DNA from: Phycisphaera mikurensis NBRC 102666
Lineage (GTDB): Bacteria > Planctomycetota > Phycisphaerae > Phycisphaerales > SM1A02
Length of the DNA stretch: 17,937 nucleotides
Direction: 5' to 3'
Assembly: GCA_945870475.1 (NCBI GenBank)
Contig: CAMBSR010000018.1
Location: forward strand, 1 to 17,937
How positions within the stretch are numbered: the first letter of the stretch is position 1; each line of letters starts with the position of its first letter. This document shows positions 13,139 to 17,937 of this stretch, piece by piece. Made by a program: the position numbers and the translations under genes. Under the pieces are notes generated by a model, which worked only from the letters and a program-made list of their open reading frames with translations, did no database searches and had not been told where the DNA came from.

Positions 13139-14844
13139 TGCGGCGTGGTCAGGAGCGACACCACGATGCCGGCAATCGCGCCAAGCGGAACGGTCACGAC
13201 AGCCGGCTGGCTGAACGGCATCAGCGCATCCGTGCCCGGCAGCCCGTAGACCTTCTCGAACGCCTCCTTGGAGAGGAGCACCCACGCGAGGCTTGAGGCA
13301 AGCCCCACCATGATGGCCGCCGCCACGCCCTGCTTGGTGGCGCGCTTCCAGAAGAGCGCCATCAGGAGGGCCGGCAGGTTGGCGCTGGCCGCCACGTTGA
13401 ACGCCCAGCCCACCAGGAACGAGGCATTGAAGTTCTTGAAGAGGAGCCCCAGCGCCATGGCGACCGCGCCCAGGAACAGCGCGGCAATGCGCGCGATCCG
13501 CACCTGCTCGCGTTCGTCGGGCGTCTTCCCCATGACCGTGGTCACCAGGTCGCGCGCCACGGCGCCGCTCCCCGCGAGCACCAGCCCGCTCACCGTGCCG
13601 AGCACCGTGAAGAACGCCACGCTCGAGATCAGCGCAAAGAGCACGCTACCGAAGCTCCGCGCAAGAAGCGGCGCCGCCATGTTGCTGTCGGAGGTGTCCA
13701 GCATGCCGCCCGTCATGGCGCCCAGGCCCAGGTAGAGCGTGAGCACGTAGAAGCTGCCGATGGCGCCGATGCCCACCACGGTGCTCAGCCGAGCGCTTCG
13801 CACGTCCTTCACCGTGTAGTAGCGGATGAGGATGTGCGGCAGGCTGGCCGTGCCCAGGAAGAGCGCAAGCATCAATGACACGAAGTCCACGCGGTCGAGC
13901 ACGCTGCCGCTGCGGATCCCCTTGAAGGTGGGACTGTTGCCCGGCTGCAGGAGAAGGTCGCCGCGGATCAATTCCGGCGCTGCGGTGCTCACCGCGGTGC
14001 CGTCCGCGCCGGTGGTCTTGGTGGTGCGCCACGCGGCCACTTCGCTGTCGCTGAAGACGCGGAGGAATTCGATCGGTCCAAGCGCGCCGGTGCGCGCGCC
14101 TTCCGTGCGCACCAGTCCGTCGGCATCGGGCGTGGCGCCCGGCACCGCCCACGCGGGAAGCCCGGCCACGGAGCCCACGCCGCGCGCCGGCGCCTCGCGC
14201 GCCGGTCCGGGCGCGTGCACCTCGAACCCGCGGCCCAGGATCAGCGCCACCAGGATGGCGCAGAGCGCAAGCAGCAGGCCGCCCTTGATGAACTGCACCC
14301 AGGTGGTGCTCACCATGCCGGCCGTTGCCACGATCACCGTCACCACCACGCCCACCAGTCCGACGCCCACCCATTGCGGCAGGCCGAGGAGCGGCTTGAT
14401 CAGCGCACCCGCACCTACCATCTGCGGCACCAGGTAGAAGAGGCTCACCACCAGCGTGCTGATGGCAGCGGCCAGCGTCACGGCCTTGGAGCCGAAGCGC
14501 GCGTTGAGTGCGTCGGCGAAGGTGAACCTGCCGAGACGGCGGATGGGCTCGGCAATCACCAAGAGCGCCACGATCCACCCGGCCAGGTAGCCAATCGAAT
14601 ACAAGAATCCGTCGAAGCCCCAGAACGCGATCAGGCCGCAGATCCCCAGGAAGCTGGCTGCCGAGAGATAGTCGCCCGCAAAGGCGATGCCGTTCACGAA
14701 CCATCCCACCTGCCCGTGCGCGGCGAAGTACCCGCCGGCGCTCGACGCGCGCCGCCCGAGCAGCGAGCTGAGCACCAGCACCATCACCGTGAATGCGGCG
14801 AACACGCCCACCGAGAGCCAGTCCGTGCCTGTTGCCTCTTCCAT
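13114..14844 (-). CDS. actP: Sodium/solute symporter, ActP-like (acetate family)
   Basis: 576 residues, ATG 14844, with GGAGGG eight bases upstream inside the end of the DUF485 gene. SSS-family (LeuT-fold) sodium-coupled importers of this branch carry acetate and other short monocarboxylates. Marks are GYFAAHGQVGWFVNGIAFAGDYLSAASFLG in the early helices, TWVQFIKGGLL, and GTASLPHILIRYYTVKDVRSAR (331-352), the ActP-type signature. The FNASFLVGWAFNVAASANLPALL helix with WKRATKQG follows. About 13 membrane helices are expected. The extramembrane loop at about 206-318 is long and Pro/Gly/Ala-rich (VHAPGPAREAPARGVGSV...). It is paired with a DUF485 protein exactly as yjcH precedes actP. The substrate is inferred; acetate is the best guess, and no acetyl-CoA synthetase gene is in the window. 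Its 3' end overlaps a terminator for the convergent gene. Confidence 0.92.
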   Translation of the reverse strand: MEEATGTDWLSVGVFAAFTVMVLVLSSLLGRRASSAGGYFAAHGQVGWFVNGIAFAGDYLSAASFLGICGLIAFWGFDGFLYSIGYLAGWIVALLVIAEPIRRLGRFTFADALNARFGSKAVTLAAAISTLVVSLFYLVPQMVGAGALIKPLLGLPQWVGVGLVGVVVTVIVATAGMVSTTWVQFIKGGLLLALCAILVALILGRGFEVHAPGPAREAPARGVGSVAGLPAWAVPGATPDADGLVRTEGARTGALGPIEFLRVFSDSEVAAWRTTKTTGADGTAVSTAAPELIRGDLLLQPGNSPTFKGIRSGSVLDRVDFVSLMLALFLGTASLPHILIRYYTVKDVRSARLSTVVGIGAIGSFYVLTLYLGLGAMTGGMLDTSDSNMAAPLLARSFGSVLFALISSVAFFTVLGTVSGLVLAGSGAVARDLVTTVMGKTPDEREQVRIARIAALFLGAVAMALGLLFKNFNASFLVGWAFNVAASANLPALLMALFWKRATKQGVAAAIMVGLASSLAWVLLSKEAFEKVYGLPGTDALMPFSQPAVVTVPLGAIAGIVVSLLTTPQKKPRPEA

Positions 14845-14845
14845 G

Positions 14846-15091
14846 TCAGCGACCCTCCGGCAGCGTGAGCGCGGCGAGCGCCACCACGAAGGCCAGCACG
14901 ATCAGCGCGAACCCCCACGCCACCGCCAGGTTCACGCCCCCCGCCACGCGCATGGCCAGGAGCCCCGGTGCCGCCACCGTCACGCCGATGAATCCGCCGT
15001 AGGCAACCACGTAGAGGGCGAGCAGCGCCCAGCGGCGCCATTGGCCCGGGGCATCGCTGCGCGGGCTTGGTTCGAGTGGGGGAGTGGGCAC
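14846..15091 (-). CDS. yjcH: DUF485 small membrane protein (YjcH-like), partner of the symporter
   Basis: 81 residues from GTG 15091; the frame extends to 15316, but upstream of the GTG it is Arg-rich with no domain content and crosses the neighbour's terminator. Two hydrophobic helices are seen: WALLALYVVAYGGFIGVTVAAPGLL (about 21-45) and VNLAVAWGFALIVLAFVVALAALTL (about 53-77), with the GGVNLAVAWGF signature of DUF485. In Escherichia coli the DUF485 protein YjcH is encoded directly before ActP, and its exact role remains uncertain. The stop codon is one base from the symporter's ATG. The start is the least certain part: GTG is chosen for length and content, with no Shine-Dalgarno visible. 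Confidence 0.82.
   Translation of the reverse strand: MPTPPLEPSPRSDAPGQWRRWALLALYVVAYGGFIGVTVAAPGLLAMRVAGGVNLAVAWGFALIVLAFVVALAALTLPEGR
14853..14858 (-). promoter_or_regulatory. Shine-Dalgarno GGAGGG of the symporter inside the DUF485 gene
   Basis: On the minus strand GGAGGG is followed by eight bases and ATG 14844. The upstream gene's TGA (14848-14846) lies within this spacer, one base before the ATG, an arrangement that favours translational coupling. Confidence 0.75.
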
Positions 15092-15144
15092 CCGCGGACG
15101 ATAGCCACGCCCGTGCGGCGGTGCGCGCTGCAAGAACAATGACA

Positions 15145-15174
15145 CGCGCCGCCCGAGGTGACTCGGGCGGCGCG
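15145..15174 (-). terminator. GC-rich hairpin, probable terminator of the dockerin-tailed gene
   Basis: A 13-bp perfect stem (cgcgccgcccgag, 15145-15157, with 15162-15174) closes a gtga tetraloop. On the minus strand it lies 31 bases after the stop of the dockerin-tailed gene and is followed by a T-biased stretch (tgtcattgttcttg). It also separates that gene from the downstream DUF485-symporter pair. Confidence 0.78.
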
Positions 15175-15204
15175 CGATGGTTGCAAGCAGTGGCCGCTTC
15201 CCGC

Positions 15205-16785
15205 TTACTGCGGGCAGGCGCCCCACGAACCGAGCATCCCGCCGAGGTCGGCGCCGTTGATGACACCGTCGCTGTTGAGGTCGGCCGGGCACGGGGTGGC
15301 GGCGCACGATCCCCACGAGCCGAGCATCGAGCCAAGGTCGGCGCCGTTCACGAAGCCGTCCTGGTTGAGGTCAGCCGGGCACGCGGGCGGCGGCGGGGCA
15401 GCCGGACCGACCACGCCCGAGGCTTCCACCAGGAAGCGCGAGGGCTTCACGTAGTACACCGTGGCACCGGCGGTGTTGGTGAAGGTCCAGTTGTACTGGC
15501 CGAAGGTGTAGTTGGCGAACACCGGGCTGCCCGAAGTGCTGTCGTACATGCCGAAGCTGTTGAACGAGGCACCGATGCCGGGCAGGTACACCAGGCGCGC
15601 GCCGTTGTTGCCGGCGAGCGTCGAGGAGTCACCGAGCAGGCGTGCCGCGACGTACATGCCGCCGATGCCCGGGTTGCCGGTGTTGTCGGTGTTCAGCGCA
15701 ACCACCGGGGCCGTCGCCGGGTTGGCGAAGGTCCAGTCGATGCGGTCGGTCTTCGCCGTGGTGGACTCGGGCATGTTGAACACCTGGGTGGCAACCACGT
15801 CGCCCGGCGTGTACGCCGTGCCGTCCCAGTTCATCTTCACGAGCGCCAGCTCGACGCCGACCGCCGGTGCCGGGACCGCGATGCTGCCGCCGCGATACAG
15901 ACCGAACGTGACCTTGCTGGGTGTCAGCGCGTCGCCCACGTTGGCCGTGGCGAAGACGCTGTTGTAGAACCAGCGCGAACCAACGCCGTCGGCGTTGTCC
16001 GTGGGCTTCCAGTAGGTGGTCGTCTCGAAGAGGCGTCCGTACACCATGCCCGCCGGCGCGGTGCCCGCGTTGGTGACCAGGCCGTTCACGTTCACCACGA
16101 AGCGCGCCATGTTGTCGCGAACCACGCTGTCGGTGCCGGTGGTGGTGCCCAGGAAGAAGTTCGGGCCCCAACCGGTGTTGGCCGGATCGTTGATGCCGAA
16201 AGTGTTGACGGAGCGACCGAGCGCGGGCTCGATCGCAACTCGCCAGCCGTTGGCGCTGTTGCCGGAGTTCGCACCCGTGAAGCGCACGCCGACCCAGAGG
16301 CCGCCGTAGCCGTTGGCGCCGTTGGAGAGCGTCTCGAGGTTGACCACCGGGCGGAGCGCGGGATTGGCGTCACCCCAGCTGCGCTGCACGGTCTGCGTGA
16401 AGGACGTGGTGGATGCAGCCAGGTTCTGCGTGAACGTGGCGACGGTGTTGCCGAGGCCGTAGTTGATGCCGTCGAAGGTCATCTCGGCGAGGGTCACTTC
16501 CACGGTGACTGCCGGTGCCGGCGCTGCGGTGGTGCCGACGCGGCGGATGCCGACCCCGAGCTGGTTGACTCGCAGCTGGCTGCCGCCGTTGGCAGTCACG
16601 TAGACGGGCGCGTACGCCGTGGCGTCGGGGCGACCCGCGGGGTAGGTGGTGGACGTTGCGTTGACGTTGAATCGGCTGCTGGTCTCTGCGCCGGACGTGA
16701 AGACCGGCGGATCCAACTGGGCCTGGGCGGCGCTGGCGCAGCAGGCGGCCACGGCGAGGGCGATCGTGCTCTTGAGGAAGGACAT
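15205..16785 (-). CDS. Secreted, internally duplicated beta-rich protein with tandem dockerin-like tail
   Basis: 526 residues from ATG 16785. Signal peptide: FLKSTIALAVAACCASAAQA, with cleavage near AQA-QL. Two homologous halves follow, about residues 45-237 and 255-459. They share PAPAV.VE, M..DG..Y..G..VAT, VV.L.T...G..G..GG..V..R..G, an N.FG..D motif and an SRF/ARF.V...G.V end. A Pro linker (PAAPPPPA) leads to two units, each CPADLN.DG..NGADLG..LGSWG.C, at 469-494 and 499-524. Ligand positions D-x-N-x-D-G-x-x-N-x-x-D fit dockerin-type calcium loops, and a Cys bounds each unit at both ends. In Phycisphaerae this tail is common on secreted proteins and seems to be a surface-anchoring or association module; no cohesin is seen here. 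The passenger domain's function is unknown. A candidate promoter and three leader hairpins lie upstream. Confidence 0.92.
   Translation of the reverse strand: MSFLKSTIALAVAACCASAAQAQLDPPVFTSGAETSSRFNVNATSTTYPAGRPDATAYAPVYVTANGGSQLRVNQLGVGIRRVGTTAAPAPAVTVEVTLAEMTFDGINYGLGNTVATFTQNLAASTTSFTQTVQRSWGDANPALRPVVNLETLSNGANGYGGLWVGVRFTGANSGNSANGWRVAIEPALGRSVNTFGINDPANTGWGPNFFLGTTTGTDSVVRDNMARFVVNVNGLVTNAGTAPAGMVYGRLFETTTYWKPTDNADGVGSRWFYNSVFATANVGDALTPSKVTFGLYRGGSIAVPAPAVGVELALVKMNWDGTAYTPGDVVATQVFNMPESTTAKTDRIDWTFANPATAPVVALNTDNTGNPGIGGMYVAARLLGDSSTLAGNNGARLVYLPGIGASFNSFGMYDSTSGSPVFANYTFGQYNWTFTNTAGATVYYVKPSRFLVEASGVVGPAAPPPPACPADLNQDGFVNGADLGSMLGSWGSCAATPCPADLNSDGVINGADLGGMLGSWGACPQ
15208..15381 (-). 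repeat. Two tandem dockerin-like repeats
   Basis: These are two 26-residue units separated by AATP. The first begins CPADLNQDGFVNGADLG and the second CPADLNSDGVINGADLG. Both contain the five calcium-ligand positions at 1, 3, 5, 9 and 12 of the loop and end in LGSWG.C. Confidence 0.9.
15409..16023 (-). repeat. Internal duplication, copy B (protein level)
   Basis: Encodes about residues 255-459 of the same protein, the second half of the duplication. It ends SRFLVEASGVVG, matching ARFVVNVNGLV of copy A, just before the proline linker to the dockerin-like tail. Confidence 0.75.
16075..16653 (-). repeat. Internal duplication, copy A (protein level)
   Basis: Encodes about residues 45-237 of the dockerin-tailed protein. 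Aligned by eye with 15409-16023: PAPAVTVEVTLAEMTFDG against PAPAVGVELALVKMNWDG, and VVNLETLSNGANGYGGLWVG against VVALNTDNTGNPGIGGMYVA. The DNA is not obviously repeated, so the duplication is old. Confidence 0.75.
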
Positions 16786-16820
16786 GTCTGGAGATGCTCC
16801 TGGAACGTTTGTGACGCGGA

Positions 16821-16892
16821 CCGTTCGCGTGCATACGAACGGCGTCTGACCCCCCGTACGAGGGGGAAAGGCCTGCCGCACTGAAGGCAGGC
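16821..16892 (-). promoter_or_regulatory. Structured leader with three consecutive hairpins
   Basis: Three perfect inverted repeats lie upstream of the dockerin-tailed gene: gcctgcc 16871-16877 with 16886-16892, ccccc 16851-16855 with ggggg 16862-16866, and ccgttcg 16821-16827 with 16836-16842. They fall between the candidate promoter and the start codon, so would be in the 5' untranslated RNA. Their role is unknown; mRNA stabilisation or a regulatory leader are possibilities. Confidence 0.5.
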
Positions 16893-16894
16893 TG

Positions 16895-16922
16895 AACATA
16901 TCCCGGATGGGACGTGGGGCAA
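16895..16922 (-). promoter_or_regulatory. Candidate sigma70-type promoter of the dockerin-tailed gene
   Basis: On the minus strand TTGCCC (16922-16917) is followed by 16 bases and TATGTT (16900-16895). Each box matches four of six consensus positions. The predicted start near 16888 gives a leader of about 100 bases. Confidence 0.38.
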
Positions 16923-17112
16923 GCATCGGCGGCGCGGGAGTTGGGCGTTACTCACGGGAAGATCACGCGTTGACGCTTCGCGAAATTGGTTATCGGAAGT
17001 AACATCGGACGGCGACCCCCGCCCGAAGCGCCGCCGTGCCTTTACCGTTTGCAAGTATTTGGCGGCGATAGTGTCTCGTCGCCCGCCTTCCGTAGGCTGC
17101 CGAAGGACTTCC
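16923..17112. other. Remaining intergenic DNA between divergent dockerin-tailed and lipoprotein-like genes
   Basis: Together with the leader and candidate promoter, this makes a 327-base gap without a credible gene. A TTGACG at 16970-16975 with TATCGG 15 bases later is a weak plus-strand promoter candidate for the gene at 17113, and GATAGT at 17067-17072 could be another -10, but neither is convincing. Nothing else is seen. Confidence 0.35.
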
Positions 17113-17937
17113 ATGCCGCGCTCCACCGCCGCCCTCGTGCGTTCCGCCTCTCTGACCGCGTTCCTTTCGGCCGCGTTCGCTGCCAGCTCCGGTTGCAGTT
17201 CGGAGCGCTCGGTGTCGGACACGGTCGACCACTGGTCGAGCGACCAGTTCGTGCCGGTGACCGACCGTTCATCCGCCGCGCGCAATGCCGCCCGTGTCCT
17301 GCATGTGGCTGACCAGCACGTGGAGCCGCCCATCGTCCTCCAGGCCGGATCGGTGTTCACGGTGATCTTTGAATCCCCGGATGCGTCTTCGAGGCCGATC
17401 GCTCGCGTCCCGCAGGGCGGGGCTCTCTCGGTCGACATCAAGTCGCAGTTCATTCGCGTCCCCACCGATGCGCTCATGAACGAGGCCACGCCCGGCGAGA
17501 TGATCCCCACGTGGCTCCATGTCACGGCGGGGTCCTTGTCTGGCTGGGTTCCGGCGCGTTCCATGACCGACCCGCGCGCATTCGCGCTTCGCGCCGAGTC
17601 GCTGGTGGCGCAGCGCCGGGGTGCGCTGGCGACGGCGGCGAATGCCAGCACGGCCATGCCCTCGCTCGCCGCGTCGACGCCTGCGCTGGACGGCGCCAAC
17701 TACCGCGCCGCGGACCGCGTGCTCGAAGTCGCTGCCAAACCAGCGCGATTCCGGCTTCCCGGCAGCGATCCGTTTGCCTGGAGCGGCCGGCTCGATGGCC
17801 TGCCCGTGGCCGGTGCCGGTGTGCAGAACCTCGACAAGACGCTCGCCTCCGAGGCGGCAACGCTGCGCGAGCGCGCCGTGACCATCACGCAGCCGGAACC
17901 GCCGGATCCGAAGTCCATGCGCAACCTGATGCTGGCA
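17113..17937 (+). CDS. Putative lipoprotein of unknown function (3' end cut by the window)
   Basis: 275 codons run open from ATG 17113 to the window end, with AAGGA at 17103-17107 five bases before the start. The N-terminus has Arg residues, a hydrophobic stretch (LTAFLSAAFAA) and Cys28 in SSGCSSE, so it is probably an exported lipoprotein. Residues about 70-160 look beta-rich. VLQAGSVFTVIFESPD and TWLHVTAGSLSGWVPARSM resemble an SH3b-like fold, seen weakly. Then comes an Ala-rich, probably helical region with LPGSDPFAWSGRLDGLPVAGAGVQNLDKTL. I do not recognise the family. The strand choice rests on the Shine-Dalgarno, the signal sequence and sensible protein composition; the long opposing frame is Arg/Ser-rich with no domain content. 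Full length and C-terminal domain lie outside the window. Confidence 0.72.
   Translation, partial: MPRSTAALVRSASLTAFLSAAFAASSGCSSERSVSDTVDHWSSDQFVPVTDRSSAARNAARVLHVADQHVEPPIVLQAGSVFTVIFESPDASSRPIARVPQGGALSVDIKSQFIRVPTDALMNEATPGEMIPTWLHVTAGSLSGWVPARSMTDPRAFALRAESLVAQRRGALATAANASTAMPSLAASTPALDGANYRAADRVLEVAAKPARFRLPGSDPFAWSGRLDGLPVAGAGVQNLDKTLASEAATLRERAVTITQPEPPDPKSMRNLMLA

Noticed and set aside
15067..16884. 605-residue plus-strand frame
   Set aside because: It is antisense to the dockerin-tailed gene, whose signal peptide and calcium loops are unmistakable.
16596..17699. 367-residue minus-strand frame
   Set aside because: It crosses the start region of the dockerin-tailed gene in another frame and opposes the lipoprotein-like gene; no domain content was found.
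1..17937. CRISPR array, tRNA, rRNA, insertion sequence or prophage
   Set aside because: I saw no regularly spaced direct repeats, no cloverleaf, and no transposase, integrase or phage protein on either strand.

Overview
This high-GC window looks like chromosomal DNA of a planctomycete, most likely of the Phycisphaerae/Phycisphaerales. Two features point there. One is a secreted protein ending in a tandem CPADLN-x-DG...NGADLG..LGSWG dockerin-like pair. The other is two exported proteins ending in VPAPG, a hydrophobic stretch and an Arg-rich tail, a PEP-CTERM variant typical of that group. Shine-Dalgarno sequences are patchy. No tRNA, rRNA, CRISPR array, transposase or integrase was seen. The placement is inferred from motifs read by eye, not from a search.

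Layout. 1-4897 (+): the C-terminal part of an ABC-F ATPase (Uup type, cut by the window start), a putative transglutaminase-like lipoprotein, and a GAF-GGDEF-EAL c-di-GMP protein. A 19-bp perfect hairpin (4922-4962) separates these from the convergent gene. 4988-8186: a divergent pair of exported thiol-redox proteins, a LolA/DUF2092-like plus TlpA-type thioredoxin fusion (-) and a DUF1573 plus thioredoxin-like plus helical protein (+). 8175-10766 (-): a likely three-gene operon for YceI family protein, a multi-pass membrane protein and a DUF4105 (Lnb-like) membrane protein. 11031-13068: two paralogous PEP-CTERM-like exported proteins (+) with an opposing TspO/MBR gene between them. 13114-15091 (-): a DUF485 plus sodium/acetate-type symporter pair (yjcH-actP arrangement). 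15205-16785 (-): a secreted, internally duplicated, dockerin-tailed protein with a structured leader and a candidate promoter. 17113-17937 (+): the start of an unrecognised lipoprotein-like gene that runs off the window end.

How it fits together. Most genes encode envelope or secreted proteins: lipoproteins, sortable PEP-CTERM-like proteins, a dockerin-tailed protein, periplasmic redox proteins, a possible lipoprotein-acylation enzyme and transporters. The c-di-GMP protein has an intact EAL catalytic set beside a degenerate GGDQF. No single defence, mobile or biosynthetic system is visible. The leads I consider most original are the DUF4105/membrane/YceI cluster as a possible lipoprotein-modification unit, the DUF1573-thioredoxin-helical fusion facing a TlpA fusion, and the duplicated dockerin-tailed protein with its hairpin-rich leader.
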